Shown: positions 23,029 through 33,113 of the stretch, one piece after another
Numbering within the stretch: the first letter of the stretch is position 1
Layout: every line of letters begins with the position of its first letter
Origin: Dacryopinax spathularia
Taxonomy: Eukaryota; Basidiomycota; Dacrymycetes; Dacrymycetales; Dacrymycetaceae
Direction of reading: 5' to 3'
NCBI GenBank assembly: GCA_037974965.1
Contig: JBBPFI010000004.1
Span: 1,860,001 to 1,924,000, forward strand
DNA length: 64,000 nt
Position numbers and translations under genes: made by a program
The notes under the pieces: generated by a model
What the model was told of the DNA's origin: nothing
The model's input: the letters and a program-made list of their open reading frames with translations, nothing else
Databases searched by the model: none

Positions 23029-23706
23029 CTCTGATCTTATGGGCAGCGTCTGGAGATTATCGGTGTCCAGTCGGACGCGGGTGTGGTCGAGAGCTTGCTG
23101 TGTCTTGTTGAAGCCTCTTTTGCCTCGCTGCGCTTGCCCGATACCAGCCCGATAACGAGACTTTTCCCACAAACCGTACCACCGACAGCCAGCCAGATGG
23201 TGGAGGTACAAACGATCCCCTCCCCGGTCCTCCCTAATCACCCCCCCAACCCAGAAGAGCAAGAGCGGCGTCGTACACCCCGCATCCCAGCGTCGGGTAA
23301 GAGATAATTACGCCTGAGCATATTCGGGCGCTTTGACGGGCGCTGGATGGCGCCTAACGTTGCGGTTCCGAAGTCGTTCCGCTGGCATACTGAGCGCGGG
23401 GATATTGGCGAGAGACTTCGGGTGAATGAACTCGCGAGCTGTTTTGGTGGGGAAGAGTAGAGACGCGACAGGGACGATAGATCTTCCACGGCGCGTCTTT
23501 CGTTCTTGCGATACATAGGCGCTCATCTCTGAGATGACAACTCAACAATGACATGATATTCAAACGATATGGATATGCGTCTTCTAGACGACCTACGGTG
23601 GACCTGCACAGCAAAGAATGGGATGCTCGGCATCCTGATAGTAGAAGTTCAACCGAATCAAACGGTCTAAGGATATCGGGATTGACGGCCTAGCCTATAG
23701 GCGGTT
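23029..23706. other. Intergenic region upstream of the MFS gene and downstream of a thaumatin-like gene
   Basis: No supported gene. Overlapping short ORFs on both strands carry no family motifs. The first half should be the MFS promoter. Confidence 0.4.
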
Positions 23707-24374
23707 TTAAGGACAATAGACGATGGTGAAGTCCTGAGCACTGCAAGCCTTCACAGGAAGGTCGATGACCGCGCCGCAGCCTTGCTCCTCTACAAATACG
23801 CATTTAGTACAAGGGTACGAGAATATCAAGTGGTAGAAAGACGTACGACCGATGGGGTACGCCTGATCGCACGGGCAGTTGGCGCTCGTGCAGGTCACAG
23901 TCTCGCATTCCCCGGAGCTGGGAACGATCTCCTGCGGAATGGTATACCCTTCAATGTTGGAGATGTCGTAGTACGCCAGACCGCCGTTGTCCATCTACAG
24001 ATCCGGTAAGCAACTTTGAATGCGGGCGGTGATGAAGACGTACGTTGAACTCAACCATGCTCTCCTGGCCCCAGCAGTTCCCGCAGTCATAGTTATGGCA
24101 GATCCGGCTGTTCCATCCCGAGGGAATCGTAATCTGGCTCGATTGGCCAGGCTGGAGTTTGAGATTCCTCGACCCGGTGTAGGCCACGCTGCCTGGCCAA
24201 GAGTCACTATTGACATTGTGTTAGCTCCGAAAGTTACAGGACAGCTTGGGACCAGGAGACGGACATGTAAAGGGGAACAGCGTAGCTGCATTGGTTTTGC
24301 AGAGTGAAGGTGTGCGCACTGGCGCTGATGGAGAGAGAAAGGAGCGTAGTGAAAATGAGGGTGAGTGCGAGCAT
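23707..24374 (-). CDS. Small thaumatin-like secreted protein (copy 1)
   Basis: Minus-strand exons 24265-24374, 24044-24206, 23847-23994 and 23707-23789 encode 167 residues. A signal peptide (LIFTTLLSLSISASA) is followed by the mature start HTFTLQNQCSY. Thaumatin-type landmarks are the IPSGWNSRICHN segment, the GLAYYDISNIEGYTIP core (compare the YDVSLVDG of plant thaumatins), a run of VTC, ANC and CPC cysteines, and the C-terminus IVYCP. Eleven cysteines are present and the size fits small thaumatin-like proteins. Family members are extracellular and can bind or cleave beta-glucans or act on other fungi, but an activity cannot be read from sequence. Its tandem paralogue is at 24980, with identical intron phases. 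Confidence 0.87.
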
Positions 24375-24979
24375 CGCGGTGTTATGTTTTCAAGGAGTGT
24401 GAAGGACCTCTACTTTGGAGGCTTTTGCAGACAGGAGGGGAATGAGGAGGATGTGCAGGGCAGAAACGGGCAGTCAGGCACCGGGCTTATGTGCCTTTGT
24501 AAGGGTATTTCGATTTGAACTGAATCTGCTGGAGGCGCTGTTGGACCTGGCAACGGTTACGACACAGAAGGAATTGAATGCCGGTGCGGTAGTTACGCAG
24601 GAGTTCTCCGGCATGCCTGCCAGGAACGAGGATGCAAAATGCATACCGTCTTGGTAGAAAATGCAGAACTTGTAGAAAGCAAGCAGTTCACGATGTACAA
24701 CTAGACCATTGATGACTTGGGTTGGTAGTGGATGATGGACAGAGCCAGGCTTATCGTCAAAGTTTTGACTACCCATTGTCGCCATGGTTCCTGACCATCA
24801 CGTGCAGATCAATAAATTCATTCGGCGTGTCACACATTCCAGCGCGTCTCCGTCTGATCCGTCCCTTCATGCAAAACACATCACATTCAATCACTCGTAT
24901 CATGCTACACATTTGTCGTTTTGAACTATGATGTCAACTTTTATTTTGGATCTTTGAGCGATCATGCAACAGCTCATGC
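24375..24979. other. Intergenic region between the two thaumatin-like genes
   Basis: It holds the promoter of copy 1 (minus strand) and the 3' UTR of copy 2. One CACGTG box lies at 24799-24804, 430 bp upstream of copy 1. No gene is supported. Confidence 0.4.
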
Positions 24980-25636
24980 TCAAGGGCAGTAGGTGATGGT
25001 GAAGTCCTGGTCACCGCAAGCCTTGACCGGCGCGTCGTCACCGCATCCGCTCTCATCTGCAACGCCCATAAGCGATGGTCTCAAACTGAGAGTAATAGAA
25101 CGGCATACCTCCAACGGGATAAGCCTGCGAGCAAGGGCAATCGGCGCTCGTGCAAGTTACAGTCTGGCAGCTGGGGTCGGCCGGCGCGATCTGCTGTGCG
25201 ATGGAGAAGGCACGGATGTTCGAGATATCGTAGTATGCCAGGCCGCCGGCATCCATCTACGCCGATTTCAAGCTCAGTCACCGAGCAGAAGGACGTTCAT
25301 GGAAAGAAAGACATACGTTAAACTCGGTCATGGAATCGGCTCCCCAGCAGTCCCCGCCATCGGCGTTGTGGCAGATCCGGCTGTCCCATCCCGAGGGGAT
25401 CGTCAAGCCGTAATACTGGCCAGGAGCGAGTGTGCCAGGCTGGGGACCAGTGTATGCGACCGATCCGGGCCAGGAGTCGCTATGCATCCTTGTCAGTAAT
25501 CCGCAGATCGAATAGAAGGCGACGGTACAGACACATAGACCGGGACGCTGTACCCGCAGTTGTTGTGCAGGGTGAAGGAGTGCGCCGAGGCGAGCCCAGC
25601 AAGAGCGAGAACGGGAGCGGCAAGAAGTGCAAGCAT
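24980..25636 (-). CDS. Small thaumatin-like secreted protein (copy 2)
   Basis: Minus-strand exons 25533-25636, 25317-25479, 25109-25256 and 24980-25056 encode 163 residues. The signal peptide is Ala/Leu-rich (LAAPVLALAGLASA) and the mature part starts HSFTLHNNCGY. It shares the IPSGWDSRICHN, LAYYDISNI, CPCSQAYPVG and ITYCP landmarks with the neighbouring copy. Exons 2 and 3 have exactly the same lengths (163 and 148 nt), so the pair arose by tandem duplication. Ten cysteines match the count of small thaumatin-like proteins. It is secreted; possible roles are in the cell wall, in stress or against competitors. Confidence 0.87.
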
Positions 25637-27340
25637 CGTCAAATGTATGCGCTATGGACTGCTGAATCTCCTGAAGAGATGAGGATCACTCCAGACGTCG
25701 GTCGTCCTTATATCCTGCTTTGCCTTGCCAGAAAGGGTAAGTGCGTCTCCACCGGGGTTCTGGTCGTTGTTCGGAACGCTTCTACGACGAACATCATCGG
25801 CATCATCCCTTCCTTCGATCCATGGAGGAGGTCGTGAGGCAGCAGCATGTTCGACGTTAAAGTTCGCCGAGGTCCGGGAGTTGAGCGCACCGGCGCATGC
25901 TTCACCTCGTGGGTCTTCTGTTCGGGGTTCTGTTTCACGTTTGTTCGGACAATGCGAACGTTCGTCATGCAAGCATCGTCCATCTCAACCGGGAGGGCAG
26001 TACCATCTCGGAGCAGCCTTGCCGGGAGTTCGAGATCCCTACGCGTTGGAATCGCTCTGCCGATCTCGCATCACTCGAGGAGCATCAAGCTCGACCGCCG
26101 ACATTTCATCCCCTCCTGCCCTTTCAAGCAAGTAACGTGACGTCGCACGGTCAGCACGCGCATGGTCGTCCAGCACCAAGTTCAGTCACTCGAAAGAATC
26201 TTACGTCACTTGGGGATATTTCTGCCGTCGGCGAACGCTCATTGTTCAAAGCGCTGGGGTGCTTCTGATAGATTCGCAGGATCACGTGCGTCCGCCCTCT
26301 GATGCCCTTAGCGACCAATGCGGTACAGCCCTATTGCTCCCGCGGACATGCATGCCTCCGCTGGCTTCCTTCCCTAATGGTCCTTGTGCTCGTCCTCCTC
26401 TGAACTCGCTATAAACCGCTTCGCTTGTGTACAGCAGCTCCGGTTCTCGGGAAGTCTGGACCTCAATATACTGGAACATACTGATTGAACGGCATGGTCG
26501 AGACCTGTGCACGAACCATAAGGTCTTGATGCCTATTGACGCAAGTTATCCGCTGCCCGCGGGAATCAACATCCATTCTCGTTCGGGCAGTGTGAACATC
26601 GTCCTTTACCTCGGCTCGGTCGAGCACAATGCTTCGTATCCGACAACTGCATGATCTAGATGGTTCGAAGACGGCCTTTTCAGATGGCTATAGCCGCTCC
26701 AGCGCGGAGCATCTGATGCGTCTACGTTGTCTCTGGGGTCAGCTGGCTAAGTGGCTTGCTGCAAAATGATTGTCGGTCTCGAGGCTCGGTCTTGAGCGCT
26801 TGTACTGCTTCGCATCACTGCTTGTCCTGGAATCCCGATGCTTACGTAGAACGTCCATGCCGGTAGATGTCTTGCCGGGAAAGTGCTGGACATGTGCTGC
26901 TCGGAGCTTGCGGTGCAGGAAGCCTGCGTCATGCTGTTCTTCTCCAATGATTCTCCTTGGGCAATGTCCCGAAAGGTATGACTTTCCCTCGGAACCCCCC
27001 GGGCAAGTCCATGCTGATGTCTAGTCACATCGCCGGACATTACGCACGTTGATGGATCGGCGGTGCTTGGAGGATCAGATGCTCCTGTTCATGGTGGGCC
27101 CAACAACGTCGCTCCGAAAACAACTACCCTCTGGGTGTCACGTTGCATGACTGTCGATGGTTCTAGTAACTCTGTCCTCTTTGGGATGTCCTTCTACCGC
27201 TTGGACAAGGCCGTCCATGGGCGATCTATTGTATAAATACTTGCCCTTTCGCTCTTGATATCTGCACATCGCGTCGCGCCGGTCTCATCACCTCACGCCT
27301 CAACGCCATCCACGAAAATCCACACATTCAACCGATCAAC
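25637..27340. other. Long intergenic region, divergent between thaumatin-like copy 2 and glycopeptide copy 2
   Basis: This 1.7-kb stretch has only short overlapping ORFs without protein-family features. It contains a CACGTG box (26283-26288) and a TATA box (27233-27240) that belongs to the gene at 27341. A small unrecognised gene or a non-coding RNA cannot be excluded. Confidence 0.4.
27233..27240 (+). promoter_or_regulatory. TATA box of glycopeptide copy 2
   Basis: A perfect TATAAATA lies 108 bp before the start codon at 27341, followed by a pyrimidine-rich leader, as in strongly expressed fungal secreted-protein genes. Confidence 0.6.
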
Positions 27341-27989
27341 ATGAAGGGATTCATCACTGCTGTCGTCTCTTTGGCGGTCGCCATCGCCGGTGTTGCAGCG
27401 GAAACGCACACCGTGTCTTTCACCAACAAGTACGCCTTCTTTACCTGATGTGTGACCCGAGTGACCGTACCAACACTCCTTAGTTGCGGCTATGGTACGC
27501 CCATGCTGATCCAGGGAGGCAACGTCCTCTCCACCGGCGGAGCGTATACCTCAAACGGACCTCTTGGTGCCGCGATCGCTTATCTGCAGACCGGGAGCTG
27601 CGGCTTCAACGGCGAAGGCTGCACGATGGTCGAGCTCAGCTTGTACAACCCGGACACGAACAACGGCATGATCTCGTCGGCCGATGTCACCCTGATTCCG
27701 CCGCATGCGTTCTCCGTGACATCCGGCTTCGGCTTCTACAACGGCTGCGACGGCGTCGGCAATGACTGTAAGTTTACCGATACCCTTCTTTCACGAGCGG
27801 AGATATCTGATTCTCCATCGCAGGCACGTCGGCCAGCTGCTGCCCTAACGGTGCATTCTGCACGCCTACCGACTATCAGGCTCAGAGGCAGTGCACAGCT
27901 GACAACGTAAGCGCTCAACTCTTTCGCATCAGGCAGAACAAGCTAACGCCACGTAAAAGGTCAACCTGGCTGTTACCTTCTGCGACTAA
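27341..27989 (+). CDS. Small secreted cysteine-rich 'glycopeptide' family protein (copy 2)
   Basis: Exons 27341-27429, 27484-27767, 27824-27906 and 27960-27989 encode 161 residues. A signal peptide (TAVVSLAVAIAGVAA) leads to the mature start ETHTVSFTNNCGYGTP. The core carries AIAYLQTGSCGFNGEGC, SSADVTLIPPHAFS, YNGCDGVGNDC and TSASCCPNGAFC, and ends in AVTFCD. Ten cysteines are conserved with copy 1 at 16855, and exons 2 to 4 have the same lengths. A strong TATA box suggests high expression. The protein is extracellular with no enzyme motif, and its function is unknown. Confidence 0.9.
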
Positions 27990-28391
27990 GAATGGAAAGC
28001 CCCTCGCAGGATTCCAAAAAATGCCTGATGAAGTTCGTAAAATCAGAAAAAGGCCGTTTGCAGTAGTCCTTCGGAATGTAGCCTGGAATAGTAACAACGA
28101 ATTGAAGATGAAGTTGTATGCATGACTGATGCCTTCGTTTCTTATGAAATGTGCGGGAAGTTCATCACCTTCCGCCGAGCATGATCTTCGGAATCGAAGT
28201 CATGCCTGATGCTGCCCCCGCATATCTGGTCCGCGAGAGACGGCCTTCATCAGACGAACTTGATAGCTATTCTTAGGTTGCCGGAAGCCCGATAAATAAG
28301 GCGAGAACTCCCTCGCAGTGTTTTGCAAGAGTCGCTTGGGCAAGCGAGCAAGTCCTCGACTAAGAGCCTCTTCTAATTCTGCTACTTCCAG
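27990..28391. other. Intergenic region between glycopeptide copies 2 and 3
   Basis: 3' UTR of copy 2 and promoter of copy 3. A weak TATA-like ATAAATAAG lies near 28291-28299. No gene is seen. Confidence 0.35.
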
Positions 28392-29007
28392 ATGCAGATG
28401 AAACTCTTCACTACCGCCTTTTGTGCCGTCATTGCTGCGGCTGCGGTGGTAGCTGAAGAGCACACTGTCAGCCTCACGGACGAGTTAGTACCGCCCAAGT
28501 CGTACATGCCTCGATGATCTTGACAATATGGACTGTAGCTGCGGATATGGCACAACCACTCTGGTACAGGACGGAGAGATCATATCCACGGGCGGTGCAT
28601 TCACAACCAATGGACCGATTTACAATGTTATAGGCTACCTTCAGACCGGCTCGTGTCGCTTCAACGGCGAGGGCTGCACAACTGCAAACATCACCCTGTG
28701 TAACGAGGGCGATCCCGGCTGCAACGGATCGAGCGTGATAGTATCATCGGCAAGCACGGAGTCGATCGGCGTCACCTGGTCCTACGCCGAGTGCAATACC
28801 CCGGGCACGGGTTGTCCGTCTGACGGCCAAGGGGACCAGCATAGCAAGCTGACTCTTTACAGGTCACGGAAATATTTGCCCCGGCGATATCGTCGGTGAA
28901 CCGATCGTGTGCGATTACTCGAACGTCCGTACATGCTCCTCTGCGGCGGGAAGAGCTGACACTGATGATATGATCAGGTCGGTGTCGAAATCACCTTCTG
29001 CGGGTAG
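28392..29007 (+). CDS. Small secreted cysteine-rich 'glycopeptide' family protein (copy 3, divergent)
   Basis: Exons 28392-28483, 28539-28810, 28863-28924 and 28978-29007 encode 151 residues. A second in-frame ATG at 28398 could also serve as start. The signal peptide (LFTTAFCAVIAAAAVVA) is followed by EEHTVSLTDDCGYGTTT, then a YLQTGSCRFNGEGC core and the C-terminus EITFCG. The middle differs from copies 1 and 2: the PPHAFS segment is absent and a TWSYAECNTPGTG stretch takes its place. Nine cysteines are present. The last exon is again exactly 30 nt and the intron phases agree, which confirms the relationship. Confidence 0.85.
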
Positions 29008-29183
29008 CCAGATCAGGCCGGAAGTCTTTATTGCAGTGTAGCTGTTGTAGGCTGAAGAAGAATGCACGAAGTCATAGGAGTTCCGATGTCCACAAGAGCG
29101 AAGATCCCTGGATATGATATTGTAAATGCTGTACAATGCATGTGAGAGCTCAACGATAAAATACAGGCATGCCCTCCCAAAGC

Positions 29184-31381
29184 CTAGCTCCGACGCTTGT
29201 ACCTCCCACCTCTCTCAGCCTCCCGCTCAATCTCCCTCTCCTTCTCTCTATGCATCTCCGCAGCCTTCTGATTAATCCTCTGTGCTTCAGGCGTGCTGGG
29301 AAACCCGATATCCCAGTAATTCGGCGGGGTGTTGGATTTCTGCCATGCATGGCGGTGCCGCGAGACTTCTTGTTTGTGCGCTTGGATCGCTTCTGCGAAA
29401 TCGTCGTGCTCGTTCCCCGGACTGACGAGCTTAGGTGCGGGAGGGTTGAGGTTGAGCTTCCGTTTCTTCCGAGGAGATGGCGATTTCCAGAGCGGTGGTT
29501 GGAGACGTGGAGGAAGCGGGCCGACGGCGTCGTAGTACTTGCGACAGCATTCGCAGTCGACACCATGCATCTGTTTGCGAGCTTCGCGATTACGGACGAC
29601 TTCGTCGTACTGGAAGTCCATGCCGTTGTTCTTGCTCTTGTCGATCTCGTAGCGTGAGTTGATGCCTTCTTCGCCCGGCCTGTTGGAGTTTCGTCAAATA
29701 ATAAAATGCAACTGCGTGACGGGCACTTACCTGGGAAGGTTACCAGAATACCGACCCCGTCCCTTGAATTCCTTATACTGGTTAAGATACTCAGTCTTCG
29801 GCAACTTATTCAGATCTCGCAAAGCCTTCGCCCTTTCATCCCGATCCGCAGGAAGCTTCGCAACTGGTGTAATATTTTCTGATTTAGTGGGAATAGGCGC
29901 ATGAGGGTTCCGGGAGAAAGCGGTAGGTGTTGTAGTACGAATTGAGTCGAGGTCTGTATGGTCGCCTTCGCGTTCCGCTTGCATGAGGCGTCTTCGAGGT
30001 GCCGGTTCGGCCGATATACCGTGGGCAGGCTTGGGGGTGACCAGTTCGGGCTTGATGATGGCACGCGAAGTGGACGCCGATGCAACGGCGTTGAAATGGC
30101 TGGTAGAAGGTGCATTGGCAGAAGGTAGAGGACTGAATACCATCCGTGAGGAGTGAACAGCAAGAATCGGTAGATTACGTACGGTAGATTTTGCTCCTCC
30201 AGATCAGTCTCGGAGGACGCGGGCACGAGAACCTGGCTCTTGGGCGGAGCAGGCGGTGCGACGGCGTTTTCCGCCTGTGAGGAAGGAGGCATCGAGTCCT
30301 CCTCATACTGAGTCTGCGATTCAGGAAGAGCGTTGCGCTTGCTGGGTTGGCCCATGCCCGTGCCATCCCTCTTCCTCGGAGTGACTGGAGTCCCTTCACC
30401 AGCTAGGGTCTTTCGCCTCTTTGATGGAGTAACTGGATCGCTCTGGACTTCCCGCTTTCTTTTCGCGTCCTTGGCTTGTTGTCGCTTTTGTGCAGCCCAA
30501 GCCTCCTTGAACCCTTTCCATAACTTCTTTTCCTTCGTTCGCTGACGCACGTTCTCACGATGTATGCGCAGGAGGCTGTCGTAGCGTTCTTGCAGATCCT
30601 GCAGTTCGGCTTCTTTCAGTTCGAAGGCGTTCGAGGCGTCTTTCTTTGGTGTCGATGCAGCAGGGCCAGCTGGGGTGCGCGGAGATGAGAGGATGAAAGA
30701 GGATGACGGAACTTGCAGTGATGACGGGCTGGACGGAAAGGCGTTCTCCTTGCCAGTGGTCTGAGAAAGGAGGCGGGTCTTGAATGGTGCTGTCGTCGAT
30801 CGGAGCTTAGCGATCATCGAATCTCTCTCGTGCAGCTCGAGGGTGAACTCGGCAACTTGGCTCTCGTACTCCGTTTGCTCCCATTGTCGGCTGATGGTGA
30901 TCTCCTTGAGGTCGTCCTCTAGCTCCTTGACACGTTTTAAGGCGGCCTCGTGCTCCATACGCAGTCGATGGAATGCCTCGGCCTGTATCAAAGCATCTTC
31001 TTCCAGATGGTTGATCTGTTGCCTGGCTTTATCGTACTCGCTCTGCAGCTCGAGGAGGGTGATGTCGCTATCCGCCAGTTGAGTCTCCGCCTCCTTGGTG
31101 TCTCTGAACCCAAGCCGCTCGGTCGCCCATCGCAGCTGGTTCTCGAGCTCAAACTTGTCCTTCAGGAGTTCGTCGTTTTGGCGTCGGACGTAGTTGTACT
31201 ACAATCTCCATCAGACAGACTGATATGGACTAGACGCCAGATGTACCTTTCTATTCAGCTCTGGACGATCTGTCAGCTATGCAGCATCACCCGGTCTAAC
31301 ACGCGCACCTTTGATCTCCCTATCCCTCTCCACAACCGGATTCCCATTCGTCAACGGCACCGCTCTACCTCCTCCGTTCAT
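29184..31381 (-). CDS. SAE2: CtIP/Sae2/Ctp1 DNA-end-resection factor
   Basis: Minus-strand exons 31309-31381, 31247-31260, 30183-31198, 29731-30132 and 29184-29679 encode 666 residues. Exon 2 is a 14-nt micro-exon, needed to keep the frame. The N-terminal third is a long coiled coil (from about residue 29), as in CtIP, where it mediates self-association. The middle is rich in S/T-P sites (GTPVTPRKR, SDPVTPSKR), which suit cell-cycle kinase control. The C-terminal 120 residues form the Sae2 domain: the zinc-hook-like GVDCECCRKYY, then SRHRHAWQKS and TPPNYWDIGFP, where the TPP threonine matches the CDK site of CtIP. The protein should stimulate the Mre11 nuclease at double-strand breaks in the nucleus. 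It shares a 275-bp divergent promoter region with the kinetochore gene. Confidence 0.9.
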
Positions 31382-31656
31382 CTCGAGCGTCCCAGACAGA
31401 GAATAGACAAGCAATAGGTTAGACGCTGGTTATGATGATAGGCCAGCACATCCAGGAAGGTGTCGACATCATGTCGGAAGCTCCGGAAGCAAACGACGCG
31501 TCGGAGTCTCATTGACACGCGACGCGACTGATTTCTGGAGCGCGTGATTCCGGCCCTGAACACGGTCGACGACTCAGCTACCAACGACATCTTCAACAAG
31601 CATCTATTGCTATTTGATTCTCTTTTTCAGCTATACTTCTTGGTATATAGAACATA
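31382..31656. promoter_or_regulatory. Divergent promoter of SAE2 (minus) and MIS14-like gene (plus)
   Basis: A 275-bp gap separates two divergent start codons, so both promoters must lie here or overlap it. No clear TATA box is seen. Both products act in chromosome maintenance, so cell-cycle co-expression is possible but unproven. Confidence 0.5.
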
Positions 31657-32477
31657 ATGGACCGGGACGACATGCCCCGTATTGGGGTTGACACATTCGA
31701 GGATATCGAGCGGATAAAAAACGACTTTACGCGACAGATGTTGAGGCTGTTCCAGGAGCAGCTTGGGCAGAGCGGGGGGGGCAGTGAAGCAGATGCGGTA
31801 AGAGCGCATCTCGCAGCTGTCCGTACCATCATTTTGCATTTGCTCTGTACATTTGCTGACAAGAAGTGGTAGTGGCGAGATCGTACGTTCGAGCTGGCCA
31901 AGCCTAACTTGCGGGTAAACGGGGTGAACTACGAAGACCATAACCAAGAGGCAGACGGTACGCCCTGCCGCTTCTCATACCACTCCGATACATCCCTTAC
32001 GCTGCCAATAGAAACCGAGCCCTTCGACGAAGCCCTCGACCGCCAAATTTGGGCCAACCACGACGAGAAGCTGATATGGGACAAGACGCTCGCCGATTCC
32101 CGCCGGATCAAGCCCGTCCAGATCCAGAAACTCGTCGAGGACCTGCTTGTTAGGCAAAGGGTGGAGGAGGAAGTGGAGGAGAAAGAAGGTGATGAGGATG
32201 GGGATATGGATGACTTACGTGCGTGCTTTTCTTCTTTTGACGGTGAGTGATGGGTTGCTGATGGGGTGATAGCGAGTCCGCCGCCGGAACTGGAGGAGAT
32301 CGAGAGGACGCATAGGCAGACGATGGCATATTTCGAGGAGGCGCAGAAGGTCTGTACCATCCCATACCGTCGTCCGCAATGTCAACCTGACAGCCGCCGC
32401 AGAAGATGCCGGAGATACTGGAGAAGGTCGCGAACATCACAAAGGTCGAAGAGGATATGAAGCGGCTTGAACCATAG
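31657..32477 (+). CDS. MIS14: Probable Mis14/NSL1 subunit of the MIND/Mis12 kinetochore complex
   Basis: Exons 31657-31797, 31873-31957, 32012-32218, 32273-32349 and 32403-32477 encode 194 residues. The 54-nt intron 31958-32011 is in frame without a stop, so the unspliced form would add 18 residues; I prefer splicing because of its GT-AG ends. The start DTFEDIERIKNDFTRQML and the later EPFDEALDRQIW segment resemble fungal Mis14, where PFDE precedes a helical region that binds the other MIND subunits. The rest is helical and acidic (EEEVEEKEGDEDGD). No membrane segment is present. It would link centromeric chromatin to Ndc80. The assignment rests on short motifs and size, so it is probable but not certain. 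Confidence 0.68.
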
Positions 32478-33113
32478 TTCTGCGAGCATTTTTGGTTACT
32501 GTCTTTGGGTATTGCTGGCGCTTGTATACTCTATTTCGTGATCTTAATGTATACCATCGGATGGCTGGACGCATCATTCTGCCTAACGCAGCCAATGTTC
32601 GCCTGAATCACCTATACGTCGGTTCCGTGTGAGAGCCAGGCTTGGACTCGTCGGGATACGAGGTGACAGATTTTCAACCCGACTAAGAATGCTTAACACA
32701 TAAAACGGTATCAACTGGCATACAGGAGTATCAACGTGCGTAACTCGAATTTGAGGGGAATGTGGCATGATGCGTGTTTTTGCAGATTGGGTCATGAACA
32801 GAGGAGAGGATGGGAAAGCATGAGACACAGGAACCCGAGATTTGCAGGACAAGATGGAAACCATAGAAAAAGGAAATGATGGCCCGCGAATGTGGTGCAG
32901 TCCGTCAGTGTCTGGAGCGACCAGGAAGAAAAGAAAAACGGGAATGTACAACAAGTGAACAGGATTAAAGGTTGCGTCGTTAGGTCCGGAAGCCTTCCCA
33001 CATTTTGCGAGTTTGCAGGTCGGTCACCCTCGTGAAATAGTACTCGTCATATCGGTCGCCGTCGTTCGAGATTTTGCAGATCGTCCTCTTGATTTATGAG
33101 AGCCGGCTGAGGC
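32478..33113. other. Intergenic region between convergent MIS14-like and RING genes
   Basis: It should hold both 3' UTRs. It is more AT-rich than the coding parts, and no gene is supported. The two genes end tail to tail 636 bp apart. Confidence 0.45.

Noticed and set aside
22228-23262. 344-codon minus-strand frame overlapping the MFS gene
   Set aside because: Its first part is the true MFS exon 1, but further on it runs through introns and out of frame. The spliced model gives the conserved helices.
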